DNA of 64,000 bases from Huiozyma naganishii CBS 8797 (Eukaryota > Ascomycota > Saccharomycetes > Saccharomycetales > Saccharomycetaceae), in NCBI RefSeq assembly GCF_000348985.1, contig NC_035926.1, positions 682,001-746,000 of the forward strand, written 5' to 3'. Both the position numbers and the translations under genes were made by a program. The notes under the pieces were generated by a model, which ran no database searches, was not told the origin of the DNA, and worked only from the letters and a program-made list of their open reading frames with translations. Shown piece by piece: positions 28,651 to 37,842 of the stretch; positions within the stretch are counted from its first letter, which is position 1, and every line of letters starts with the position of its first letter.

Positions 28651-29781
28651 ATGGCCCCTGATGATAACGATATTACAGGGTCCGGAAATATATCCCACAA
28701 TAATTACTTAGCTCCCACAGACCTTCCTGTTTGTAACGAAACAGTAATCAATGACGTTGTTGCACAGAGCATAAGAAACGACTTTGAGAACCTTCGAATA
28801 GACAGTGCCAGAGAAAACACCTATCTTGAGGGTGCGGGCTCGAGTAAAGATAAGAAGATCTCCAGGATCAGTTTGAACGATGCGAAGGTGACGGCCGTGT
28901 CTGGCGCCTTAGCAGGGTTTATTTCTGGCATAATGGTCTGTCCATTGGATGTTACAAAGACTAGATTGCAAGCGCAGGGGTTGCAAGCAGCCACTGAAAA
29001 CCCGTATTATAAAGGTATATTCGGGACAATGTCTACTATAGTGAAAGATGAAGGTGTGAGAGGACTTTACAAAGGTCTTGTACCTATAATATTAGGGTAC
29101 TTCCCCACCTGGATGATTTACTTCTCAGTTTACGAGTACTCGAAAAATGTCTACCCGAAATTGTTCCCATACTCGGACTTTATATCGCATTCGTGCTCTG
29201 CAATAACTGCAGGTGCGGTGTCCACTACGGTCACAAATCCGATATGGGTGATCAAGACGCGATTAATGCTACAAACAAATGCGCAGGATCAATTAACACA
29301 TTACAAGGGCACGCTGGATGCATTCAGGTGCATATGGAGACAAGAGGGATTGCGAGCCTTCTATACGGGGCTGGTACCGTCTCTTTTGGGGCTATTCCAT
29401 GTGGCAATTCATTTTCCCGTGTACGAAAAGCTAAAGATACACTTTCGTTGCTACTCCATAGCAAGAGACTCCAAGGGCCAGCAGTACTACACCATCAATT
29501 TACCGAATCTGATAATGGCGTCATCTGTGTCCAAAATGGTTGCATCCGTACTGACGTACCCACACGAGATTCTAAGAACGAGAATGCAATTAAAGGCTGA
29601 TTTACCGACTAATATTCATCACAAACTGTTGCCCATGATTCGCAACACTTATAAATACGAGGGGTGGCGAGCCTTCTACTCCGGATTTACCGCAAACATA
29701 CTACGGACCGTCCCTGCATCGGCCATTACTCTTGTGTCGTTTGAATACGTTAGAAATAACATGCCCAAAGCAGATGTCTGA
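28651..29781 (+). CDS. YIA6: Mitochondrial NAD+ carrier Yia6 (Ndt1)
   Basis: Yia6 imports NAD+ across the inner mitochondrial membrane. The 376-residue protein is a three-repeat mitochondrial carrier with one PX(D/E/W)XX(K/R) signature per repeat: PLDVTKTR, PIWVIKTR and PHEILRTR. Each is followed by a glycine motif such as GLYKGL, AFYTGLVP and AFYSGF. A Trp in the second signature is a mark of the NAD/pyrimidine-nucleotide/folate carrier group. An N-terminal extension of about 80 polar residues precedes the first helix. The paralogue YEA6 is possible, but the neighbours NAS2 and EPS1 point to YIA6. Confidence 0.92.
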   Translation: MAPDDNDITGSGNISHNNYLAPTDLPVCNETVINDVVAQSIRNDFENLRIDSARENTYLEGAGSSKDKKISRISLNDAKVTAVSGALAGFISGIMVCPLDVTKTRLQAQGLQAATENPYYKGIFGTMSTIVKDEGVRGLYKGLVPIILGYFPTWMIYFSVYEYSKNVYPKLFPYSDFISHSCSAITAGAVSTTVTNPIWVIKTRLMLQTNAQDQLTHYKGTLDAFRCIWRQEGLRAFYTGLVPSLLGLFHVAIHFPVYEKLKIHFRCYSIARDSKGQQYYTINLPNLIMASSVSKMVASVLTYPHEILRTRMQLKADLPTNIHHKLLPMIRNTYKYEGWRAFYSGFTANILRTVPASAITLVSFEYVRNNMPKADV

Positions 29782-30333
29782 CGAACTCGGATAAAACGGT
29801 ATCTGTTCATGGGTAAAGGAAGGGAAAAACGAACAAAACCCAAATAAACTGATCATATATTCCCCATCAGCCTCATTCATTTATTTTCTGCACATCGTGT
29901 GCTCCACACCAACAATGAAGACTTATTAACACCGTCCTAATCGACAACCCTATAACCCAAAAATACAACCACCTACAACAAACATCCCATCACCTTCTAA
30001 CTATTATAAACACATGTTGATATATATCTATATTTATATATCTACAATTAATACATGTTTGACTGAGGCAACCTGACTTACCAAATGCGAAGAGGCATCC
30101 GCAGTGGAACCAGGGTCGATACTTTCTTTGAGCCCTGCATCAACCTTATAAGTATGTGCCACAGTTGCACGAAAATAGATGAAATAAAAATAAAATAGAA
30201 TATTAGAAAATATTCAGACAGACAAAGAGGCAAGGCAGAGGTTGTTTCATGCTGTAGGCAGCAACACCACCTGCTCCAACTCATATACCTGCTACATTTG
30301 CTCGGAATACACTGCAGGACGCTACTGTGAAAT
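29782..30333. other. Intergenic between YIA6 and EPS1
   Basis: AT-rich, with a TATATCTATATTTATATATCT-like tract at about 30018-30042. Short ORFs within it look fortuitous. It should hold the YIA6 terminator and the EPS1 promoter. Confidence 0.5.
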
Positions 30334-32430
30334 ATGTTTTTCCCACAGGTGCTTGCTGTATTTATATTATCGCTTTTATGCCAAGCCAGTCAAGAGATTG
30401 ATGACAAATATGCCGGGTTCCCCAAACCTCTTACTGAGGAGAACTTCAAGTTGGAGCTGGCCAATGGTTTGCACGTAGTGGAGTTTTTTAGCCCCTACTG
30501 CTCACACTGTAAGCAATTAGAACCCAAATGGAAGGAGGCCTGGTTGCAGATGAAGGATGAGGGCGAGAAACTGGGCATTACACTCAACCAGATCGATTGT
30601 GTAGCGAGCGGTGATCTGTGTGTCGATGAGGACATCGAATATTTCCCCACTCTTCGACTATATGGGCCCAACGGGTTTATCAAAAATTATCCAGCTAGTG
30701 GGAAGAGGAACGTGGCAAGTATCGTGGATTTCGCGAAGACTGAAGCGATCAACCCTGACAATCTAGAAACACTCACTAATAAAAGCGAAAGCAGGCTTAT
30801 AGACGATGCCGAATTTGTGGAAATGATCTCCGGGGAGGCAGCCGAACCTTATTTTGTTTCATTCTGGCCCACAGAAACGATGGATGATTTTGATTCGTAT
30901 TCCAAGTTTATTGGCTGCGAAAACTGTAGTCCGTTCCAAAGAACTTGGATGTTGCTGTCTAACAGATTGCTCAAGTATGGTATTAAATCTGCACATCTGA
31001 ACTGTGCTGCTCATCAACAACTTTGCAGCAAACTGGGATTTGACAAATTACTCAAGTTTGACGATGAATACGCGGAAAGACACCCAAGGGTTGCATTAGT
31101 ATTACCTAACAAGACGACCAATAATCTATTTGTATATGACGATGGATTTACTGCAGACGTTACCCCATACGAGGCCTTTGCAAAGAGTATTTACACCAAT
31201 AACAAACCCAAGTCGATAACCAATAAGCAGTTGGAGGAGATGATGTACTATAAACTAGATTTTTCGAGTGAAGCGTACATTCCTTTGAACTCGCAAAAGA
31301 TACATTTGGTGTTCTCCTATGACCCCAAAACGGTGGTATCCGAAGATTTCGAGATATTCGAGTATCTGCTCCACTCGCTGTCAAGAGTGCCCAACGTTGA
31401 ACTCCGCACATCCCAAGAGAATGTTATGACGTTGGTTCGTGATGGGTATGAAGAATTTTACAGTGATATCAACCGTTACAACAGGGACTCCAAACGGGTG
31501 TTAGACGAGGCATTCTTCACTCTAACTACACTTACTCAGTCTCCAACTTTTGTTCTATTCAAGGACGGAGATGTTGTCCCTCACGTTTTCCATGGGTACT
31601 CTACAACGGAGATGAGGAACCCAGATTTGATCATGTCTTGGGTCATGGAGCATTCGAAGCCACTTATCAGCAAAGTCGATCACACCAATGTTGAGGAGCT
31701 TACGAGGACGAATCCTGAGATATACGATTCGTTGACATTGCTCTGTGTCGATACCTCTGACAAAGAGTCTCAGAAGCAAAGTACGGAAAGTTTGGATAAG
31801 TTCTTGGCCGGATACCATGATTTTGAAGACACAAGAATGAAGTTCATGTTCGAGAAGATCCTTAATAGACGAGGCAGAAAGCAGGAGATTATAAAGGGTT
31901 TGCGGGACAAAAACACAGAAATTGACAAGATAGTAGGTGCAATGAGAATTGAGATTGTGCACGAGGACGACCGGAAGACCTTACTAGGCTATGTGGACGT
32001 TAGTGACGTCGATGACCTGTTAGCCAGATTGCAAGTGGATGCAAATGTTGCCCGCCGTAGCGTTGGAGATGTCTTTATAATTGACACGAAGAACAAGAAG
32101 CTGATCTACGAGGACGTTTCACAAAGCACTTTGAACAGCACTCCAAATAATCTTCGCGACACCTTGATATCTATTAATATTCCGGAAAAGGCAGACTCTG
32201 AGGCCCCTCATGGGGTCCCCATTCGTATTTTTGCCGTTCAAAACAGGCGGTCCAGTGGATTGTCATTCAGACTAGGCCACTTCGTGCTATTAGCCCTGAT
32301 CATCATAGTGACGTGGAAGGGTGCCGTCTTTTTGAAACACTTGAAGATCAACAGAATCTACAAAGCGAAGAGGAACACGACGGGACTCCTGGGTACCACT
32401 ACTTACGAGAAGAAAAACTTCCAGGATTGA
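30334..32430 (+). CDS. EPS1: ER protein disulfide isomerase-like Eps1
   Basis: Eps1 is a membrane-bound PDI-family protein involved in ER quality control, first found through retention of mutant Pma1. The 698-residue protein (about 701 in S. cerevisiae) starts with a signal peptide (VLAVFILSLLCQASQ). It has one thioredoxin domain with the active site FFSPYCSHCKQL near residue 52. The long lumenal part includes the conserved ALVLPNKT and GYSTTEMRN segments. One transmembrane helix near residue 645 (FVLLALIIIVTW) precedes a short basic cytosolic tail ending in KKNFQD. Its active-site spacer is S-H. Confidence 0.94.
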   Translation: MFFPQVLAVFILSLLCQASQEIDDKYAGFPKPLTEENFKLELANGLHVVEFFSPYCSHCKQLEPKWKEAWLQMKDEGEKLGITLNQIDCVASGDLCVDEDIEYFPTLRLYGPNGFIKNYPASGKRNVASIVDFAKTEAINPDNLETLTNKSESRLIDDAEFVEMISGEAAEPYFVSFWPTETMDDFDSYSKFIGCENCSPFQRTWMLLSNRLLKYGIKSAHLNCAAHQQLCSKLGFDKLLKFDDEYAERHPRVALVLPNKTTNNLFVYDDGFTADVTPYEAFAKSIYTNNKPKSITNKQLEEMMYYKLDFSSEAYIPLNSQKIHLVFSYDPKTVVSEDFEIFEYLLHSLSRVPNVELRTSQENVMTLVRDGYEEFYSDINRYNRDSKRVLDEAFFTLTTLTQSPTFVLFKDGDVVPHVFHGYSTTEMRNPDLIMSWVMEHSKPLISKVDHTNVEELTRTNPEIYDSLTLLCVDTSDKESQKQSTESLDKFLAGYHDFEDTRMKFMFEKILNRRGRKQEIIKGLRDKNTEIDKIVGAMRIEIVHEDDRKTLLGYVDVSDVDDLLARLQVDANVARRSVGDVFIIDTKNKKLIYEDVSQSTLNSTPNNLRDTLISINIPEKADSEAPHGVPIRIFAVQNRRSSGLSFRLGHFVLLALIIIVTWKGAVFLKHLKINRIYKAKRNTTGLLGTTTYEKKNFQD

Positions 32431-32655
32431 GTATGCTTGTCTCATGATCCCTAAATATATGTATATACGTGCATAGTTGTTTGTTTGAATCCAGTACGAT
32501 AAGATGTTTCTTATAAACGGGAAACGGACGGGAGGGTCAGTGCGACTACCATCTCGCCTCATGCTCTTTACTGTTTGGAGGGGGAGGGGGTAGGGTACTA
32601 AATGCTTGGACAAGTAATTATGCATGGACGTATGTCAAGTTACGCCCCATTCCCT

Positions 32656-33075
32656 TCAATGAACCCACACCCAAAAGAATAAGAGCCCTACGATGGAGAA
32701 TATAGCAAGCCACATCTTGATCGTGATTCGAGATTTACCGGCCATCGTCATCATGTTAGTGAACGTGTTCTTGAGCTTGGCTGTTGTGCCCTCGAATGTG
32801 TGGCCTAGATTGGTGAGAGTTTGATTGCTGCCCCGGATCTCATCCCCCATCCGCAGGGACAGAGACTTTAAAGCCTTGACCTTCTGGTTCATCAACCCCA
32901 TATGCTCCTCGCTCTGCGACTCCAGTTGCGCAAGCCTACTCTGTGAATAATCCATCGTCGATTTCGTATCGTATGCGGAAGATGGTGGATCAGAATTCAC
33001 ATTGTCCCTCGAGCCAAACAGCTGTGTTCTGCTCTGATCCCGCTGATAAAGTGTCCCCTCTGCATAACTAGACAT
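32656..33075 (-). CDS. BET1: ER-Golgi v-SNARE Bet1
   Basis: Bet1 is the Qc-type SNARE of ER-to-Golgi vesicle fusion. The 139-residue protein has the SNARE helix around residues 50-115, with SLSLRMGDEIRGSN and the TFTNMM segment, and a C-terminal anchor (WLAIFSIVGLLFFWVWVH). It is read as one ORF from the conserved N terminus (MSSYAEGTLYQRD), so no intron is needed. I recall a 5' intron in the S. cerevisiae gene. It is convergent with EPS1, as YIL004C and YIL005W are. Confidence 0.95.
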   Translation of the reverse strand: MSSYAEGTLYQRDQSRTQLFGSRDNVNSDPPSSAYDTKSTMDYSQSRLAQLESQSEEHMGLMNQKVKALKSLSLRMGDEIRGSNQTLTNLGHTFEGTTAKLKNTFTNMMTMAGKSRITIKMWLAIFSIVGLLFFWVWVH

Positions 33076-33410
33076 CGAAACAGGTAGGGTGAAGAGAACG
33101 CAATGTAACGTTTATCGAATATAGCAGTTAGTAAACTAGACGGTTTGCCCAAATGAATAAATCCAACCTCCTCAACAACAATTAAACATACCTTGAATTC
33201 ATGACTGTATCTATATCTCTATCAACTCGACCACCCCGACCACCAGCAACAAGCACGTCTTTTGCACCTTCTTAACGTCACTTCAAGTTCACAGCGTCAG
33301 TGTTTTTTCTTACTGCGAAGTGAATTAAAACCGGTCTTACACTCTGTTAGACACTTTGAAGACAGTCGTTGAACAGTTCTGTCGCTAAGATTCCCATCCA
33401 CTGCATTGAG
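33076..33410. promoter_or_regulatory. Divergent promoter between BET1 and the small ORF
   Basis: This 335-base spacer separates two outward-pointing genes. No specific site is recognised. Confidence 0.4.
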
Positions 33411-33641
33411 ATGACGAGTGATGGTGTAGACGGGAAGAACGTGGAGACGAGGAACTTTGCTGAAGCGTTGAAGATGATCCAGGAGGGCGAAAAGACGGCG
33501 ACGAGCGTCGAGCACAAGTTGGACGCCGTCGAGGGCGTGATCAACGGCATGCTCAGCCAGGTGAAGGACTTGACCAGCGGCAAACTGGGGAGTGCAAAGG
33601 GGGACGAACCCAGGCGGCGCGACGATCTGCCCGATTTCTGA
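33411..33641 (+). CDS. Small conserved-looking protein, possible YIL002W-A orthologue
   Basis: The 76-residue ORF starts at the ATG at 33411 (MTSDGVDGK); an ORF-extending ATG at 33369 adds an unconvincing 14 residues. It has a charged amphipathic segment (residues about 13-50) with Leu/Ile/Met spacing suggesting a coiled coil, and a polar tail ending in RRRDDLPDF. It sits between BET1 and INP51, the place of the short S. cerevisiae gene YIL002W-A. I cannot confirm sequence identity. Function is not known to me. Confidence 0.6.
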   Translation: MTSDGVDGKNVETRNFAEALKMIQEGEKTATSVEHKLDAVEGVINGMLSQVKDLTSGKLGSAKGDEPRRRDDLPDF

Positions 33642-33778
33642 ACGTGCGGTCTGTGAAGTGTTTATATGTATGTGGTTGTCTTTATACCGGTAGTATGATC
33701 TAGTTAACGTACGTAATTGGTACATGTGCTCTCTTCTGGTTAACGGGCTCCCCTCCCAACCACCCAGGTGTATGCATT

Positions 33779-36613
33779 TTACGGTCTATTGATAAATAGA
33801 GGCTCGCTTTTGTCGTCTGTGAACGGGTTCGGGTCGCGCTTGGAGTTAAGCATCACCTTGCTTGGGTCGACATTAAGAACGACTTTGACCTGCTTGCCCC
33901 TCCCGATCCACCACTTCTTCATGTCTGAGCTCGGTGGGGGTAGTTTGTTCCCGGGATTGGCGCCCTCAGTGGAGCCCTCGGCGGGGCTGCTCTTCGACGT
34001 CGCTCCAGCGGTGCCCCTATCCGTGTCCAGCGAGTTTTCGTTCAGAAACGCCGTCTTCTCAGCATCGTCCATTGATGCAAGCTTCGTATTGATTCTCTCG
34101 TAGATGCTCGTGAACAGACTGTTCCTCTTCTCGTCGTCGACAACTGTGATCCGCGCTTGGAAGGTCGCATATACTGGCCTGTGGTCCGAGAACGTGATGT
34201 CATCCGCGTATCCGTACGCCAATTGCTTTAGAACTTCGCCCTTCGTCAGAATACGGTCTGTCCATGCGGGGATCCGCATCTTCTCGCTCGTGTCGTAAGT
34301 CTTGGTACCTGGGTCAAATTTGTATGTTGGCGGGAAGTTGATTGGCATCTCGTGGAAGTATGGGAACGATTCACCAGAGATCATCTGTTGGTTCAGTTGA
34401 TCCCTTTGGAAAAGCTTCGAAAATTCTTTGTCCTGGATCAGCCGGCGCACATCCTCATTAGACATTAGGATTCTGTAATTGAAATCACCCATCCATATGA
34501 CTGCGTCGTGGTCTTTGATGCGCGACCCGCGTGCAAACCGGATATTCTTGAATATAGTCTTGTAGTCATTGTGCCGCTGTTCGACGTTGTCGAGGCCCGC
34601 GGCAAGGTGCGACACGATGACACAAAAGCTCGTCGCAGAGTAATTGAAACTCATTGCTACTGCACCTTTGTTCGACGTCATACCACCAAACCCGGTCTTC
34701 CGAACGTCACCCTCGATATTCTTGATTTTGGAGGCCTCGCTTTCCGCAGCGAAGAACAGAAGCAAAACACCACCAAGCTGAGTGCTCCAGCACTTGATGT
34801 ATTTTTTGTCGCTCGCTGCGTTCAACTCAGATGATATCTTCTTCTCCCAGTAGAATTTGACGTACGGATCCGTAGAAAGCATATGACCAGGAGTAAGCTC
34901 TATAAGCTCCTCCAGCCCAATTATGTAAATGTTGGCCAGTTCATCTCCGGGGGAACCCTCTGGTACAAGCCACTGCCTTAAACTCTCCTCTGTCAATTTC
35001 CCACTTATGTTAAATGTCCCACAAAAGATGGTCGTGTCCTTCTCGTACGTGAACTTATCCTTTATTTGCTTCAAATGTTGTGTGATATAAAAGTGCAATG
35101 GGTCGTACAGTCTAACTTTGGAGTGGAACAGCTTAAAATAAACCTTTCGGTATTTCCCTAAATTTTTACTGTTTTTAGAGTAGAGTCTGTCCAATAACAT
35201 TCCATGTTCCACCCATAACTGATCGTGAAGATCGATGAATGATGCGGTTAAATTAAAGTCTTTGATTTCCTTGGTGGCCAGCTCAATGGTCTCCTTGCTG
35301 ATAATCATCTGCACTTTCACTTGTTTCTCGACAGATTCCATCGTGCTTATTCTTAAGACACCAGTTTGCTTCCCAAAGTAGATTCCCTTTGAAAGGTCAT
35401 ATGCGAATGCTCCAAACTCATATATATCTTCCTTCAAAAGATAGAGTAGTTTATGCGGAGTCTTTGTCAGTGAGTTTAAGCTGTATTCAAGATTGGTTAT
35501 CTTGACCCCCTTTTGTTCCGCACATTTTTTATAAATCATCGCCAAGGTCTCTTGGGATTCGCTTCTGGGTTTCACAAGGTTTACTACGCTAACTACACCG
35601 TACTTGGATTCCAATGTATCAAAATGTTTTTCAAATGCAAGCTGAGTGTGGCCAGCATCCTTCAATATTTTCAGCTTGCGAGAGAGCAACTGTCCCTCTG
35701 TGTATTCCCAAAATAGTGGGATGTTTGCGCCGAGTTGCTTGTACGAGAACATAAATTCATTCGTAGTCACTACAATCTCGCTCTCCACGGAATTGGGAAC
35801 TTCCCCCTCTTCATTCATGCACTCATTGCTCAAGGAATATTCTTTGGCCTCTGTGGATATTCTTGAAATTAAAGTAACCGTAGAGATATCCGAACCCTTT
35901 TGAACCACGGCAGTTCTGCAGAACCCTCTTATAACAAATGCCAGCATCTGAGAATTGTCAAAAAGTTGTCTCTCCTCTTGGGGAACGCGTCCCCTCCAAG
36001 TAATAATCTCTTCCACCAGTGGGGAATTCCAGATAAAAGTTGGTTCGCAGTTATTTATGATATATTCGAAGGAGTGTGCGTTTCCATGGTTCTTAATCGT
36101 TGTAGAAATGTCCAAATTCTTTGAATAATGGAAGGACCCGTCCCTGAACATTTTTTTCAGCGGTCCACATGGATGTTCGTTGATCAATTTGTCGTTATTT
36201 TGTTCTGACCTTTCGAAATGGAATGAATCAAACACAGCGGAATCCAAACTGAAGAAATCAACGTCTATCACTCTATAAATCTTTTCGTAAGGTATCAATC
36301 TGGCATTTTCCATTCTCCAACGTGGGAATGCCACATTCTGTGATCCTGATACTGTCATCAAATATATGGACCCGTGCACTGTAATCAGACCCAAAAATGC
36401 ATCAAAGACGTAGTTTGGAAGCTCGACATATTGGGTCTTGTTAGACAGTTCCTCGCTACTAATTGACTTAATTACCAGTGTGGGTACTTTTTGCACTTGT
36501 GGCCCCGTCTGCCCGGTTCCATAGAACCTTTGGAACCTAAAGTTGTAACCATCTCTTGAAAGCACAATAGATCTGGGACTTCGCCCAATAAAGAGTCTGG
36601 TGTTGGGAGACAT
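33779..36613 (-). CDS. INP51: Synaptojanin-like inositol 5-phosphatase Inp51 (Sjl1)
   Basis: Inp51 hydrolyses PI(4,5)P2 to PI4P at the plasma membrane. The 944-residue protein (about 946 in S. cerevisiae) has an N-terminal Sac1-like domain (residues about 60-490) and a C-terminal 5-phosphatase domain (about 530-860). The latter has FAGTFN-type start FCGTFNISGK, WMGDFNYRI, PAWTDRIL and SDHRPVYA. In the Sac domain the usual C-x5-R-T catalytic loop is replaced by TGVLRISTMES, so that domain should be inactive, as known for Inp51. A Pro-rich tail with KLPPPSSDMKKWWIG follows, and the protein ends NPF-containing (DPNPFTDD). Confidence 0.97.
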   Translation of the reverse strand: MSPNTRLFIGRSPRSIVLSRDGYNFRFQRFYGTGQTGPQVQKVPTLVIKSISSEELSNKTQYVELPNYVFDAFLGLITVHGSIYLMTVSGSQNVAFPRWRMENARLIPYEKIYRVIDVDFFSLDSAVFDSFHFERSEQNNDKLINEHPCGPLKKMFRDGSFHYSKNLDISTTIKNHGNAHSFEYIINNCEPTFIWNSPLVEEIITWRGRVPQEERQLFDNSQMLAFVIRGFCRTAVVQKGSDISTVTLISRISTEAKEYSLSNECMNEEGEVPNSVESEIVVTTNEFMFSYKQLGANIPLFWEYTEGQLLSRKLKILKDAGHTQLAFEKHFDTLESKYGVVSVVNLVKPRSESQETLAMIYKKCAEQKGVKITNLEYSLNSLTKTPHKLLYLLKEDIYEFGAFAYDLSKGIYFGKQTGVLRISTMESVEKQVKVQMIISKETIELATKEIKDFNLTASFIDLHDQLWVEHGMLLDRLYSKNSKNLGKYRKVYFKLFHSKVRLYDPLHFYITQHLKQIKDKFTYEKDTTIFCGTFNISGKLTEESLRQWLVPEGSPGDELANIYIIGLEELIELTPGHMLSTDPYVKFYWEKKISSELNAASDKKYIKCWSTQLGGVLLLFFAAESEASKIKNIEGDVRKTGFGGMTSNKGAVAMSFNYSATSFCVIVSHLAAGLDNVEQRHNDYKTIFKNIRFARGSRIKDHDAVIWMGDFNYRILMSNEDVRRLIQDKEFSKLFQRDQLNQQMISGESFPYFHEMPINFPPTYKFDPGTKTYDTSEKMRIPAWTDRILTKGEVLKQLAYGYADDITFSDHRPVYATFQARITVVDDEKRNSLFTSIYERINTKLASMDDAEKTAFLNENSLDTDRGTAGATSKSSPAEGSTEGANPGNKLPPPSSDMKKWWIGRGKQVKVVLNVDPSKVMLNSKRDPNPFTDDKSEPLFINRP

Positions 36614-37434
36614 ACACAGACTCTACCTCGCTCTACAACTAGTTCGCACACAGTATAACCAGACCTTGTTGCTCCCACAATCCCTTGTTTCGATACTCTT
36701 AAGTCGTCTTCCTCTAAAGATAGAATTCTCTTTCCGAATAAATCGCAAAATTGCGTAATTGCCGGAAAGCACCAACGAAAAGGCATCGAATGGCTGCAGT
36801 CACATCAGTGACTTCTTTGTTCGTGTATGACGGTGGTGTGGTGTAGGATATGAGGGTGTATTTGAGATAAAACGTGCGAAGTGTAAGTTTTTATTTGCAG
36901 TTATCATGCTGTTTGGTGATTTCCGGAGACAAAGTTGCCAGTGGTTGCACCGAGTCCAGGAGGCAGTTAGACGGTATGACCGGCCAGTCAAAGCTCGGAT
37001 ACAAAGTTTTTTGGAGTCATGTTTAGCAATTGAGCCTGTGACTGAGGAAACAGAGCGAATTTGAGGGGAAACATCTGCTGATGTGAGCGATACACTTGCC
37101 GTGCTGGAAGTGTGCACTTCTCCCCAAGTACAGGTACAACAGGGGGCCCGTGTGTTGAAACCAGTTTAAGACCAGTGTGGTGTATTTGTATTCTGAAAGG
37201 AGAGTGCCCATTGTGATCACACAAACCTGGAGAGAGGGGAAGTTGTTCAAATTGACATCCACTGGATATGAACTGGTAACAGGGTTTACTACAAGCACAT
37301 ATCAAACTTCATATTTAGACTGTGTTTGAATATTACAGCATTTAAGTCATCCCAAAGTCAAAAGTTGTAATTAGCGCATGACCTAAATTTGTTGAAAATA
37401 TCCAAATAAAATATTTTCTATTTATCAAATAGTA
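36614..37434. other. 0.8-kb intergenic region between INP51 and tRNA-Glu
   Basis: No gene is recognised. Three overlapping minus-strand ORFs of about 90-105 codons share the same stretch in different frames and have no family resemblance, so I treat them as chance. Confidence 0.45.
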
Positions 37435-37506
37435 TCCGATGTAGTGTAACGGCTATCACATCACGTTCTCACCGTGGAGACCCGGGTTCGACTCCCGGCT
37501 TCGGAA
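37435..37506 (+). tRNA. tE(CTC): tRNA-Glu(CTC)
   Basis: The 72-base gene has D arm GTGTAACGGCTATCACAT-like, anticodon loop TTCTCAC with CTC, and T arm CCGGGTTCGACTCCCGG. A T-run follows at 37507-37511. The acceptor stem TCCGATG pairs with CTTCGGA except for a T-T opposition at the sixth pair, where S. cerevisiae tRNA-Glu keeps a T-A pair. Confidence 0.93.
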
Positions 37507-37842
37507 TTTTTTGCGTTTTGTTGCACAAACGGTTTAGAACACCACGCCAATGGCTTGCACTTCAAGCCCTTGCCCATCCAACAGATCACAGTACAGAGAC
37601 CATTTCATGAGGTCATGAAGACGCCATTTATGTAGTCCTTCTCATTCTTTCATCTTCACTTTCTTCTTTTAAACAATGATATACTTCTCAATGAACAAAG
37701 GAATGTCCCTTAGAAGAGTCGTTTCTTGAGACAACCACAAGGTAGAGCATTAGTGTCAGATTAACTACTCTGTATTGCGTACAACTGGCCGTTTTATGTG
37801 CAGCTGTGACTTATTTGGGTGCTACTTATTCTTTGCAACATG
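37507..37842. other. Intergenic between tRNA-Glu and EGH1
   Basis: Only the tRNA terminator is recognised. The remainder is the presumed EGH1 promoter. Confidence 0.45.
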
